This document shows, piece by piece, positions 8,992-17,082 of a stretch of 64,000 bases of DNA. This stretch comes from an uncultured Allomuricauda sp. (GTDB lineage: Bacteria; Bacteroidota; Bacteroidia; Flavobacteriales; Flavobacteriaceae). Position 1 is the stretch's first letter. Every line of letters starts with the position of its first letter. A program made the position numbers and the translations under genes. Under the pieces are notes generated by a model that was not told the DNA's origin, made no database searches, and saw only the letters and a list, made by a program, of their open reading frames with translations. The stretch lies in the NCBI RefSeq assembly GCF_947499695.1, contig NZ_CANMPQ010000002.1:744001-808000 (forward strand). Reading direction: 5' to 3'.

Positions 8992-9033
8992 TTTTCACTT
9001 TAATACCTATTAAATTTATGAATTATATATAAA

Positions 9034-9065
9034 ATATCAATATGGTTCAAATATATATCAATATG
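9034..9065 (+). promoter_or_regulatory. Tandem direct repeats ATATCAATATG, probable AraC-type operator
   Basis: ATATCAATATG occurs at 9034-9044 and again at 9055-9065, exactly 21 bp (two helical turns) apart in the same orientation. AraC-family proteins bind such half-site tandems. The downstream half ends 4 bp before the candidate -33 element at 9070, the geometry expected for an activator touching RNA polymerase. Confidence 0.7.
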
Positions 9066-9069
9066 AGGG

Positions 9070-9100
9070 TTGAAGTCAGCTAAGGTTCGTGCTAGTTTTA
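9070..9100 (+). promoter_or_regulatory. Candidate promoter of the PhyH-Dabb operon
   Basis: TTG at 9070-9072 and TAGTTTTA at 9093-9100 are separated by 20 bp, the usual Bacteroidota -33/-7 spacing. The -7 box matches TAnnTTTG at 7 of 8 positions, a weak box that fits activator dependence. Confidence 0.5.
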
Positions 9101-9138
9101 TTCTATCGAAATTAGAAGCTAAATAAAAAAGTAGAATC

Positions 9139-10110
9139 ATGAAGCAAGAAGCAAAATTGGAGATGGCCAATAAGGCTCATGAAGAGATTCCTGGAAATCC
9201 TTCCACGGCAACAAGCAGCAAAATCAAATTGAACGATAGGTCCAATGGAGAAAATCTGAGGATACTTTCCGAAGAAGATTGGAATTTCTGGATCCATAAC
9301 GGATACATAGTAATAAAGAATGCTATAACAAGAGAACAGGCCCATGCAACGGCAGACTTCATTTGGGAGTTTGATGAAAAAGACCCAAATAACCCTGAAA
9401 CTTGGTATGCACCACCAAGGGCTGAAATGAAGATGAAAGAGCTTACGGGAACAGGAATGGTTGAGGTATATAACCATCAACATTTATGGAACAACAGACA
9501 AATGCAAAGGGTGTACGATGCCTTTGTTGATGTTTGGGGAACTGAAAAACTTTGGGTAACCATAGATCGGGCAAACCTGAACTTTCCGTTGAAACCTGGA
9601 GTGGAAAAGAAAGGATTTATTCATTGGGATTATGACCCGGAAACCCGCCCTCAAAACGTACAAGGTGTGTTGGCACTTGCTGACCAAACCGATGAAAATA
9701 TGGGAGGATTTCAATGTATTCCATGGCTATACCGAAACTATGACTCTTGGAAATTGACCCAGCCTGATGACCGCGATCATTTTCAACCGGACACAACAGG
9801 TTTAGAAGATAAAATCGTAAAAGTCAAAATGGAAGCCGGGGATCTCTTGATTTTTAACAGTACCCAACCACATGGTATTCGTCCCAACAAGTCAGGAAAT
9901 AAAGTGCGTATTGCCCAATATATTTCTATGATGCCGGCAGAAGAGCATAATGACGAATTGAAACAATGGAGGGTGAACTCATGGAAAAATAGGATTGCTC
10001 CTGAAGGATATGCTTTTCCCGGGGATCCCAGAAATTGGGAGCGGGACAAGTATGAAACAGCTGAGCTTACAGAATTAGGAGAGAAATTACTAGGACTAAA
10101 AAAGTGGTAA
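9139..10110 (+). CDS. Phytanoyl-CoA dioxygenase (PhyH) family Fe(II)/2-oxoglutarate oxygenase
   Basis: This 323-aa cytosolic protein has the double-stranded beta-helix iron site: H162-W-D164 (HWDYD) and the distal His245 in QPHGIRPN. An Arg at 257 (NKVRIAQYI) is placed to hold 2-oxoglutarate. PhyH-family bacterial enzymes hydroxylate diverse small molecules, so the name does not imply phytanoyl-CoA. The N-terminal 30 residues are Lys/Glu-rich and poorly conserved in appearance. It is divergent from an AraC regulator and followed by a Dabb-domain lipoprotein, which suggests an inducible catabolic or detoxification unit. The substrate is unknown. Confidence 0.88.
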   Translation: MKQEAKLEMANKAHEEIPGNPSTATSSKIKLNDRSNGENLRILSEEDWNFWIHNGYIVIKNAITREQAHATADFIWEFDEKDPNNPETWYAPPRAEMKMKELTGTGMVEVYNHQHLWNNRQMQRVYDAFVDVWGTEKLWVTIDRANLNFPLKPGVEKKGFIHWDYDPETRPQNVQGVLALADQTDENMGGFQCIPWLYRNYDSWKLTQPDDRDHFQPDTTGLEDKIVKVKMEAGDLLIFNSTQPHGIRPNKSGNKVRIAQYISMMPAEEHNDELKQWRVNSWKNRIAPEGYAFPGDPRNWERDKYETAELTELGEKLLGLKKW

Positions 10111-10226
10111 TTTTTAAACGTTGGTCAAACTTAAACAAACACAATGTTCGCCAATATCAGTACTACTATACAAATTTTAAAATAATGACATACTATAAAA
10201 TCAAATCAAATAGAAATAATAGAATT

Positions 10227-10661
10227 ATGAGAACAATTACCACTGCAATGATCGCATTAGTTTTAGCAAGTTTTTTGTTGACTTCCTGCGGAGAATCAAA
10301 CAAGAAAGAACCAAAAGTTGAAGAAATGGATATGGTGCAAAAAAAAGAAAAACTATTAAGGCATGTTGTAATTTTCAAATTCAATGATGACACTAGCGAG
10401 GAACAGGTTGAAAAACTAAATAGAAGTTTTATCGAACTACCCACTCACATTCCTGAAATACAAGATTTTGAATGGGGGTTGAATGATAGTCCTGAAGACT
10501 TTCATCAAAACTTTACGCATTGCTATATGCTTACTTTTAAGTCCGAAGAAGATCGGGACAGTATCTATTCGCCGCACCCAAAACATCAAGAATTTGTGGC
10601 TAGTTTAGGGCCACATGTGGAAAAGGTATTTGTGGTTGACTATTGGACAAATCCCGAGTAG
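10227..10661 (+). CDS. Dabb (stress-responsive alpha/beta-barrel) domain lipoprotein
   Basis: The ATG at 10227 gives 144 aa starting with a lipoprotein signal MRTITTAMIALVLASFLLTSC. A linker follows, then a Dabb domain from about residue 45: LLRHVVIFKFNDDTSEEQVEK, IPEIQDFEWGLNDSPE, THCYMLTFKSEEDRDSIYSP, HPKHQEFV. Dabb domains are dimeric ferredoxin-like folds found in cyclases and stress proteins. Here the protein is probably anchored on the periplasmic side of a membrane. An upstream in-frame ATG (10104) overlaps the PhyH gene but would bury the lipobox. It is likely cotranscribed with the PhyH gene. Confidence 0.82.
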   Translation: MRTITTAMIALVLASFLLTSCGESNKKEPKVEEMDMVQKKEKLLRHVVIFKFNDDTSEEQVEKLNRSFIELPTHIPEIQDFEWGLNDSPEDFHQNFTHCYMLTFKSEEDRDSIYSPHPKHQEFVASLGPHVEKVFVVDYWTNPE

Positions 10662-10759
10662 GAGTTTAGTTTTCTTTTGGAAAAACACAATTTATCGGAG
10701 CAATCCTTGCCAAAACCCTAAATCGGATGGTAAGATGCAGGTTATCTGGGTAATAGTGT

Positions 10760-10767
10760 TATTTTTG
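10760..10767 (+). promoter_or_regulatory. Candidate -7 promoter box TATTTTTG
   Basis: TATTTTTG is an exact match to TAnnTTTG, 20 bp upstream of the SulP start codon at 10788. No clear -33 TTTG is seen. Confidence 0.45.
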
Positions 10768-10787
10768 CCCGCTTCAAACAAGAAGCC

Positions 10788-12368
10788 ATGAAAAAGTACT
10801 TGAATCTTTTTGATTTTTCGCAGAAAGTAAATTATCGTACTGAAGTATTATCCGGATTGACCGTTGCGCTGGCATTGGTGCCCGAGGCCATCGCCTTTGC
10901 ATTAATCCCTGGATTTTCTCCGTTAACTGGATTGTATGCTGCGTTTGTCTTGGCTTTGGTTACCTCAATTTTAGGAGGTCGTCCAGGAATGATTTCCGGG
11001 GCAACTGGTGCTGTTGCCGTTATCTTTGTTGGGTTGATTCTAGAGCTAAAAAACACCTTTCCCGGAATAGAACCCACTACCATTCTTAACTATGTTTTCG
11101 CAACGGTAATCATTGCTGGGATAATCCAAATCTTGGCTGGAGTGTTGCGCTTGGGTAAGTTTATCCGCCTTGTACCACATCCTGTTATGTTTGGGTTCGT
11201 TAACGGTTTGGCAATCATTATTTTCATGGCGCAATTCCCGAATTTCTACGAAAAAGGAACCGGGGAATTACTATCCGGGTCATCTTTATATATTATGTTG
11301 GGATTGACTCTTTTAACTATGGTCATCATATGGGGCTTTCCAAAATTAACAAAGGCGATTCCTTCCTCTCTGTTGGCGATAGTTGTGGTTTCCGCAATTG
11401 TTCTTGGCTTTGGAATTGATACCTTGACGGTAGCGGATACGATGCAAGAAGGAGAGAGTATAAAAGGAGGTTTTCCACCGTTGTCTATACCCAATATTCC
11501 ATTTACATTGGAAACTTTTCTAATAATACTACCTTATGCTGGGATTGTTGCAGGAGTTGGACTAATTGAAAGTCTATTGACACTCAACATTATTGATGAA
11601 ATTACTGAAACACGCGGTAGTGGAAACAAGGAATGTGTTGCACAAGGAACGGCTAACATCCTTTCAGGATTTCTATCGGGAATGGGAGGTTGTGCGATGA
11701 TCGGGCAGAGTTTGATCAACACTTCCTCAGGAGCACGAGCGCGACTTTCAGGTATTACAGCAGCCATAATGCTTTTGGTATTTATTATGTTCGGAAGCAG
11801 TTTAATTGAACAGTTACCCATGGCAGCCTTGGTGGGGTTAATGTTTATGGTTGCCATTGGAACATTTGAATGGGCAAGCTTTAAGACCTTTAGAAAAATG
11901 CCCAATTCTGATGTAATTGTAATGGTTTTAGTGACTTTGATTACCGCAGTGACCCATAATTTAGCGGTGGCTGTTTTGTTAGGAGTTATTATTTCTGCAT
12001 TAGCCTATTCTTGGGAAAACGCCAAACGCATACGCGCCAGAAAGCATGTTGATGAAAATGGGGTAAAGCATTACGAAATCTACGGCCCATTATTTTTTGG
12101 TTCCACAACCTTGTTTGCTGAGAAATTTGATGTGCAAAACGATCCTACAGAAGTAATCATTGATTTTCAAGAAAGTCGGGTTGCCGATATGTCTGGTATT
12201 GAGGCTCTGAACAAGATTACCGAGCGCTATGCCAAAGCCGGTAAAAAAGTACACCTAAGACATTTGAGCAAGGACTGTATTCTTCTATTGAAAAATGCGG
12301 AAGACATTATTGAAGTCAATGTTCTTGAAGACCCAACCTACAAGGTGGTAGTTGATAAGGTGAAATAG
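10788..12368 (+). CDS. SulP family anion transporter with STAS domain
   Basis: This 526-aa protein has 10-12 transmembrane segments in the SulP fold. It begins with LSGLTVALALVPEAIAFALIPG and contains GRPGMISGATGAVAVIF, the SulP core region. A cytoplasmic STAS domain occupies about residues 430-526 (FFGSTTLFAEKF, VIIDFQESRVADMSGIEAL). SulP proteins move sulfate, bicarbonate or carboxylates, and the substrate cannot be read from sequence. It differs clearly from the second SulP gene at 56420 and is not linked to sulfur genes, so bicarbonate or another anion is as likely as sulfate. Confidence 0.9.
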   Translation: MKKYLNLFDFSQKVNYRTEVLSGLTVALALVPEAIAFALIPGFSPLTGLYAAFVLALVTSILGGRPGMISGATGAVAVIFVGLILELKNTFPGIEPTTILNYVFATVIIAGIIQILAGVLRLGKFIRLVPHPVMFGFVNGLAIIIFMAQFPNFYEKGTGELLSGSSLYIMLGLTLLTMVIIWGFPKLTKAIPSSLLAIVVVSAIVLGFGIDTLTVADTMQEGESIKGGFPPLSIPNIPFTLETFLIILPYAGIVAGVGLIESLLTLNIIDEITETRGSGNKECVAQGTANILSGFLSGMGGCAMIGQSLINTSSGARARLSGITAAIMLLVFIMFGSSLIEQLPMAALVGLMFMVAIGTFEWASFKTFRKMPNSDVIVMVLVTLITAVTHNLAVAVLLGVIISALAYSWENAKRIRARKHVDENGVKHYEIYGPLFFGSTTLFAEKFDVQNDPTEVIIDFQESRVADMSGIEALNKITERYAKAGKKVHLRHLSKDCILLLKNAEDIIEVNVLEDPTYKVVVDKVK

Positions 12369-12377
12369 AAATATTAC

Positions 12378-12656
12378 TTAGCTGAAAAAAATCAAATACC
12401 CCACAAAAACTAAGAGGCATAAAAGTAAAAAAGCACCAAGGTAATTTCGTATTTCCTGTAAGCGGTCTTTTTTGGCCTGAGCAATAATCTTGTCCCGTAC
12501 TTTTTTTTGCTCAAAAGGTGTAAGTTCCCTAAAATGTAGTTGCGTCTCCTTTGTATATCCTTCATAAGCCTCCCGAATGTCACTATAACTTCGTCTTTTG
12601 CGAAGTAAAGCACGATTTGCTTTAACAACTAACATTGGTTGACTTGCGGAGCCCAT
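12378..12656 (-). CDS. Small membrane-anchored basic protein, function unknown
   Basis: This 92-aa protein has a highly charged cytoplasmic part (KANRALLRKRRSYSDIREAY, PFEQKKVRDKIIAQAKKDR) and a single C-terminal transmembrane helix (YLGAFLLLCLLVFVGYLIFF). It lacks a signal peptide, so it is probably tail-anchored in the inner membrane. Similar small proteins occur in Flavobacteriaceae, but I know no function. It lies alone, convergent with the SulP gene. Confidence 0.7.
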   Translation of the reverse strand: MGSASQPMLVVKANRALLRKRRSYSDIREAYEGYTKETQLHFRELTPFEQKKVRDKIIAQAKKDRLQEIRNYLGAFLLLCLLVFVGYLIFFS

Positions 12657-12724
12657 ATTAAAACCTTTTAATAATAGGTATCCTAAAATAACCTTTTGTT
12701 ACATAAACAGGAAAGTACTCGTGG

Positions 12725-13315
12725 CTATTCCCTCAGCCTTCCATTGAAAACACTGATGTTAGGATTGATGGGGTTTCCGGAAGCGCGTCTTAGCAAGGTG
12801 ATTTGCCCTGTATGATAAATGCAATCTGATAGCATACCGTTCAACATATTCCAATAAGGATATGGAGTTTGCTTTTCCCCACGCTGAAAAATGACCTTAA
12901 AATCTTCAAAATCAGCGGCATTTTTATCGGCCATTGCTTGGCTTGCTGCTTGAAGGTTTTTTAAGGTTCCCTTTCGCAAATCTTCATAGGTAAGTTCGGA
13001 AATATCCATTGGACGAACGTTGGGGGTTGCCGTTGGGGCATTTTTTATCATTTCCGACATTCCATAGATATGGAACAGTGTTTCCATGATGTTTCTTCCG
13101 TCTTCTGAAGGTTTATAGGTCAAATCTTTTTCTGTGAGTCCCTTAGTGGCCCAATGATAACGAAATCCAAGCCCATCAATCATTCTGGCAACCACATTAC
13201 CAGGACTATAATTCTCTGGATATTCTGGAATTTGATGGTAGGGAAGTTCTTCGTTTTGTGCGTGCATGCTAAAAGTAAAAATGAGCGTAAGACTAAAAAG
13301 TATGCTTTTTTTCAT
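12725..13315 (-). CDS. Secreted DinB-superfamily protein
   Basis: This 196-aa protein starts with a signal peptide (MKKSILFSLTLIFTFSMHAQ). The mature part is a DinB/YfiT-like four-helix bundle with the spaced His residues that form the metal site: the His in METLFHIYGMSEM and the His in DCIYHTGQITLLRR. YfiT-like enzymes include metal-dependent thiol transferases, and the role of periplasmic versions is unknown. The ATG at 13315 places the signal correctly; a further upstream start would overlap the preceding gene. It lies 8 bp downstream of the YCII-like gene and is surely cotranscribed with it. Confidence 0.82.
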   Translation of the reverse strand: MKKSILFSLTLIFTFSMHAQNEELPYHQIPEYPENYSPGNVVARMIDGLGFRYHWATKGLTEKDLTYKPSEDGRNIMETLFHIYGMSEMIKNAPTATPNVRPMDISELTYEDLRKGTLKNLQAASQAMADKNAADFEDFKVIFQRGEKQTPYPYWNMLNGMLSDCIYHTGQITLLRRASGNPINPNISVFNGRLRE

Positions 13316-13323
13316 ATAAATAG

Positions 13324-13677
13324 TTATTCTAAACAACCTTTGTAAAAGGCATTAAATGGGTGGATTTCTACTGTGAAAAGTTTTTCTTGCAGCGCAACAT
13401 CTTGAAACAACATAGCTTTGGCCGCATCAAGATCGTCTGCAGATATGATTATCATTCCAGTATCGGAATAGCGAGCTCCCATTGCAATTTTTTTCTCCTT
13501 GCGTAGTTTGGACAAGAAACCGGAATGCTCCTTGAAATACTCCTGTTCATGAGGCTGTTTCTCCATATCCCAATGCTCTCCGATTGTATATAATGCAATA
13601 AAATGGGATTGCTTTTTTGTGTCTTCCTGCGAGAGGGCAAAGCATGGAAGCAAAAGCAAAAAAAGAAATAATCTCAT
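13324..13677 (-). CDS. Secreted YCII-related domain protein
   Basis: This 117-aa protein begins with a signal peptide (MRLFLFLLLLPCFALSQ) and then shows the YCII pattern: HFIALYTIGEHWD, EHSGFLSKLRKEKKIAMGA, TGMIIISADDLDAAKAMLFQD, VEIHPFNAFYKG. YCII domains are dimeric ferredoxin-like folds with a conserved His/Asp pair, some of them enzymatic. The start at 13677 is chosen because the signal begins there. It forms a two-gene operon with the secreted DinB-like protein 8 bp downstream. The pairing of two small secreted domains suggests a shared periplasmic role. Confidence 0.82.
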   Translation of the reverse strand: MRLFLFLLLLPCFALSQEDTKKQSHFIALYTIGEHWDMEKQPHEQEYFKEHSGFLSKLRKEKKIAMGARYSDTGMIIISADDLDAAKAMLFQDVALQEKLFTVEIHPFNAFYKGCLE

Positions 13678-13806
13678 TCGTTTAAAGTTTAGCAATGGGT
13701 TGATGTTCAATAATCATCACAAGATAAAAATAACGGTTGAAACTCAACCATTTCTTATTCAATGTCGTTTTTAACACTTATTCGATTAAAATGAGATCGG
13801 AATAAA

Positions 13807-13841
13807 CAAAAAATGCTGTCATCTGAAAAAAGATAACAGCA
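13807..13841 (-). terminator. Rho-independent terminator of the cytochrome c gene
   Basis: On the minus strand, an 11-bp stem with one mismatch (arms 13814-13824 and 13831-13841) is followed by a run of T residues (the A-run at 13807-13813). It lies just beyond the cytochrome c stop at 13864. Confidence 0.75.
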
Positions 13842-13863
13842 CGATATAAAACACTTTTCGCTT

Positions 13864-14343
13864 TTACAGGGTACGCAAATACTCTGCAACGTCACGAGCT
13901 TCTTCTTCAGTCAAATTTTGATTGAGCATAATAGCATTGTTATATTCTTTGAGCAATGCCTTGGCTATAGGGTCCTCTTTTAGCATTCCATCTGGATTAA
14001 GAATCATATTCATGACCCAAGCCGGACTGCGTCTTTCATAAACACCTTTCATAGCCGGACCTATCATGCGTTGATCAACCATATGGCAGGCTATACAAAT
14101 GGAACTGAAAGTGGCTTCGCCACGGGCCGCCATTTCCGAATCTATATCAGATGGAAATTCCAAATCTTTTATTGGTCCTACGCCGTTATTGTCCAAGTCC
14201 ACCGGAACACCTTCTTTGGACTGAGCTTTTTTGTCTTCTTTTTTGGTTCGACTTACTTCAAAGCCATCTTTCTTTTCTTCTTTTTTTCCACCGCAGCTTG
14301 CAATGAAGACCCCAAGGGTTAAGAACAGTACCAGTTTTCTCAT
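13864..14343 (-). CDS. Monoheme c-type cytochrome lipoprotein
   Basis: This 159-aa protein has a lipoprotein signal with Cys17 (GVFIASC) and a long charged linker rich in Lys and Glu (residues 19-60). A class I cytochrome c domain follows, with the heme site C83-I-A-C86-H87. The distal Met is probably in NPDGM near residue 120, and the C-terminal helix is LTEEEARDVAEYLRTL. It is exported, heme-loaded in the periplasm and membrane-tethered, where it would carry electrons. No oxidase or reductase genes are adjacent, so its partner is unknown. Confidence 0.92.
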   Translation of the reverse strand: MRKLVLFLTLGVFIASCGGKKEEKKDGFEVSRTKKEDKKAQSKEGVPVDLDNNGVGPIKDLEFPSDIDSEMAARGEATFSSICIACHMVDQRMIGPAMKGVYERRSPAWVMNMILNPDGMLKEDPIAKALLKEYNNAIMLNQNLTEEEARDVAEYLRTL

Positions 14344-14485
14344 GGATAATAAATTTGATTGTAGCTAAACTAAGGGCACTAATATAGCGAAATATTAGCA
14401 GTAAAATGGACGATACAGAGCGTTCGTAGCAGATTTATGAAGCGAAAACCTTTTCGTTGAACCATTCAAAACAAATGTTTCAAAT

Positions 14486-15445
14486 TTAGTTGGCATTGAA
14501 AAAATCCAGGGCCCTTCTTTCCGTGTAAGTTATGTTGTTTTTACCCCAAAACCCAACATGCCCTCCGTATTTGGGAATTTCTAGATGAAGGTTATCATTT
14601 TTCTCGGCCTCATCGATTGGGAAGCAATCCTTTCCCAAAAACGAATCGTTCTTGGCATTGATAATCAGGCTTGGAACATCAATTTTCGATAAGAATTGTA
14701 GTGAGCTGCATTTGTTATAATAATCTAGGGCATCCTTAAAGTGATGGGCTCTACTGGTGTAGATATCATCAAAATCTTTTAATGTTCGTATCGCCCTGAT
14801 GTCAGCATCTGGGATTAAATCAGGAAATAAGAATTGCTTCTGTCGTAATTTGGAGATTAAATGTTTTTTGAATCTTTTGGCATATAGCACATTTTGATTT
14901 GAAAGAAGCTGGTCACATGAATCTTTCAAACTGCAAGGAACTGAAATGGCCGCTGCAGCTTTTATTTCCTTTGGAATTCGATTGCCTTCGCCCAGGTATT
15001 TAAGAGCAAGGTTGCCGCCTAAACTGAATCCCTTAAGGTAGATTTCTGAATACTTCTTTGTTGACAAGATGTGGTTTATAACGTCAACCAAATCCTCCGT
15101 GGCGCCAGAATGATATGATCGATATAAACTATTGGGTTCACCACTACAGCTCCTGAAATTTACTGCACAAGCATCAAAGCCGTTTGTATTAAAGAGTTTT
15201 GCACTTCCGGTGATATACGGTCGTTGGGCATCACCTTCAAGACCATGCAGAAGTACTACCAATTTTTTGGTAGATGCATCGGATTTACTCCAATCCAAGT
15301 CAAGAAAATCACCATCGGATAGCGTTAACCTTTCCCGGGATTGTTCTGGACCCACAACCCTTCTGAAAAGCCCGTAATACATTGTGGATAAATGTCCATT
15401 TCTATAAAATAATGGAGGAGTGTAGTTTGATGGAATCAGTGGCAT
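14486..15445 (-). CDS. YheT family alpha/beta hydrolase
   Basis: This 319-aa cytosolic hydrolase has VVLLHGLEGDAQRPYITG (oxyanion region), nucleophile elbow GFSLGGN with Ser141, a late Asp in NAKNDSFLG and catalytic His in KYGGHVGFW. The N-terminus YTPPLFYRNGHLSTMY is typical of the YheT/EMB8 group. Bacterial members are poorly characterised esterases of medium-chain substrates, and the physiological role is open. It shares orientation with the nitronate monooxygenase gene upstream (21-bp gap), so the two may form an operon. Confidence 0.9.
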   Translation of the reverse strand: MPLIPSNYTPPLFYRNGHLSTMYYGLFRRVVGPEQSRERLTLSDGDFLDLDWSKSDASTKKLVVLLHGLEGDAQRPYITGSAKLFNTNGFDACAVNFRSCSGEPNSLYRSYHSGATEDLVDVINHILSTKKYSEIYLKGFSLGGNLALKYLGEGNRIPKEIKAAAAISVPCSLKDSCDQLLSNQNVLYAKRFKKHLISKLRQKQFLFPDLIPDADIRAIRTLKDFDDIYTSRAHHFKDALDYYNKCSSLQFLSKIDVPSLIINAKNDSFLGKDCFPIDEAEKNDNLHLEIPKYGGHVGFWGKNNITYTERRALDFFNAN

Positions 15446-15466
15446 TTATAAAAGAATACGATTATT

Positions 15467-16444
15467 TTACTCTTTCGGAAAAACTGCAAGTAATTTTGTT
15501 TGCTCTTCGATTGCCTCTTTAAATTCAGATTTTAGCGTATCGACCAATTCCGAAACAGGCATTACGTTTTCAATGGTTGTAACACCTTGCCCCGCTGACC
15601 AAATGGTTTTCCAAGCTTTTACTTCTGTATCCAGTTCTTTTCCAAAGTCAACCTTATGTTCCTTTTTGAGGTCTTCTTCAGTAATTCCGGCTGCTTGTAA
15701 ACTTGATGCCAAAAAGTTGGCGTGCACCCCTGAAATTGCCGCAGTATATACGATGTCATTGGCACCGGCTTCAATTATCATTTTTCGATATTCTTCAGGA
15801 GCTTTGCTCTCCTCGGTATTTATAAATCGTGTTCCCATATAGGCCAAATCTGCTCCCATTTGCATTGCTGAGGCGATATCCCTTCCAGTACTGATACAGC
15901 CAGAAAGTAATATGGTCTTCGAAAAAATCTTTTTGACCTCGGCTATCAAGCTCATTGGATTCAGATTACCACCGTGACCGCCTGCACCTGCAGAAACTAA
16001 AATAAGTCCGTCAACACCAGCTTCTGAAGCTTTCTCTGCATGCCTTTTTTTGATGATATCATGAAAAACCAGTCCACCGTAACTATGAATGGCATCAACA
16101 ACCATGCTCACCGCACCAAGCGAGGTAATTACCAAGGGAACTTTGTGTTTCATACAAAGTTTTACATCTGCTTCCAGCCTTGGATTAGTTGGGTGTACAA
16201 TGAGGTTAACCCCAAAAGGAGCTGGCTTTTTGCCCGTTTCCTTTTCAAATTTTTCCAATTCTGATTTGATTTCGATAAGCCATTCCTCAAAACCTTCACT
16301 AGTTCTTTGATTAAGTGCTGGAAAGGTTCCCACAATTCCATTTTTACAACATTCTATGACCAATTTGGGCCCTGAAATGAGAAACATTGGGGCTGCTATT
16401 GCTGGTAAGGAAAGATCTTTGATGAATTCGGCTTTTTCGCTCAT
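15467..16444 (-). CDS. NAD(P)H-dependent flavin oxidoreductase / nitronate monooxygenase family
   Basis: This 325-aa FMN-dependent TIM barrel has PAIAAPMFLISGPKLVIECC at the N-terminus, the FMN phosphate loop SAGAGGHGGN at 151-160, and ILLSGCISTGRDIASAMQMGADLAYMGTRF cut across the second phosphate-binding region. The family detoxifies alkyl nitronates such as propionate 3-nitronate, although many members have other flavin reductase roles. It sits upstream of the YheT hydrolase with the same orientation. Confidence 0.9.
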   Translation of the reverse strand: MSEKAEFIKDLSLPAIAAPMFLISGPKLVIECCKNGIVGTFPALNQRTSEGFEEWLIEIKSELEKFEKETGKKPAPFGVNLIVHPTNPRLEADVKLCMKHKVPLVITSLGAVSMVVDAIHSYGGLVFHDIIKKRHAEKASEAGVDGLILVSAGAGGHGGNLNPMSLIAEVKKIFSKTILLSGCISTGRDIASAMQMGADLAYMGTRFINTEESKAPEEYRKMIIEAGANDIVYTAAISGVHANFLASSLQAAGITEEDLKKEHKVDFGKELDTEVKAWKTIWSAGQGVTTIENVMPVSELVDTLKSEFKEAIEEQTKLLAVFPKE

Positions 16445-16518
16445 GGGTAATTTGTTAAAGTGTCTTTAAAAATAGATTAATTATTGCACTCGAATAGGTT
16501 CTATTCTCAAAACTATGG

Positions 16519-16546
16519 TAATTTTACAATTATTATGCATGCATAA
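16519..16546 (+). promoter_or_regulatory. Promoter-like box plus perfect 14-bp palindrome before the thioesterase gene
   Basis: TAATTTTA at 16519-16526 matches the -7 box at 7 of 8 positions. TTATGCATGCATAA at 16533-16546 is a perfect 14-bp palindrome beginning about where transcription would start and ending 14 bp before the ATG at 16561. The position suits a repressor site, but the regulator is unknown. Confidence 0.4.
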
Positions 16547-16560
16547 CAAATGAACAGCCA

Positions 16561-17034
16561 ATGTTTTTTAAAGAATTTGAGATTAGATGGAGTGATTTAG
16601 ATGCTAACCGTCACTTAGCTAATTCAGCCTACATCAATTTTATGAGTCACACCCGGATGGCCTATTTAGGTCAGTTGGGATTTAACCAAAAGTCCATGGC
16701 ACATTATAATATTGGTCCAGTGGTTTTTTATGAGCACATGTACTACTTCAAAGAAGTGTTTCCTGGAAAACCGGTAAAGGTCTCCTTGGGCTTTAAAGGA
16801 ATGAGCAAGGACGGGATGTTCTTTGAATTCCAACATGACTTTTACAACAGTGAGGGCAAAAACTTTGCAAGATGCGAAATGATGGGAGCTTGGATGGACC
16901 TAAAGGAACGCAAACTGACAGATTTACCACAGGTGTTCTTGGATGCTTTTCATAAAATGGAAACCACAGAAGACTTTAAAGTTTTGACAAAAGCAGATAC
17001 CCGTAAGCACGTTCAAATTCCGGTGGATTTGTAA
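16561..17034 (+). CDS. Acyl-CoA thioesterase, 4HBT family
   Basis: This 157-aa hot-dog-fold protein opens with RWSDLDANRHLANSAYINFM, the 4-hydroxybenzoyl-CoA thioesterase signature in which the Asp of SDLDANRH is the usual catalytic residue. It lacks signal or membrane segments, so it acts on cytosolic acyl-CoA. Length is typical. It is isolated, with genes on both sides on the minus strand. The natural acyl chain is not predictable from sequence. Confidence 0.88.
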   Translation: MFFKEFEIRWSDLDANRHLANSAYINFMSHTRMAYLGQLGFNQKSMAHYNIGPVVFYEHMYYFKEVFPGKPVKVSLGFKGMSKDGMFFEFQHDFYNSEGKNFARCEMMGAWMDLKERKLTDLPQVFLDAFHKMETTEDFKVLTKADTRKHVQIPVDL

Positions 17035-17082
17035 TTGTTCTAGCCCTTGGATAGGCGTGTGACCAAACCAACTAAATTAAAT

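Noticed and set aside
9034-9065. Short direct repeats as a CRISPR-like array
   Set aside because: Only two 11-bp copies with a 10-bp spacer are present and there are no cas genes. An AraC operator explains them better.
11534-11905. Antisense open frame inside the SulP gene
   Set aside because: It lies opposite a well-supported transmembrane protein, its composition follows from the sense codons, and there is no start context or domain.
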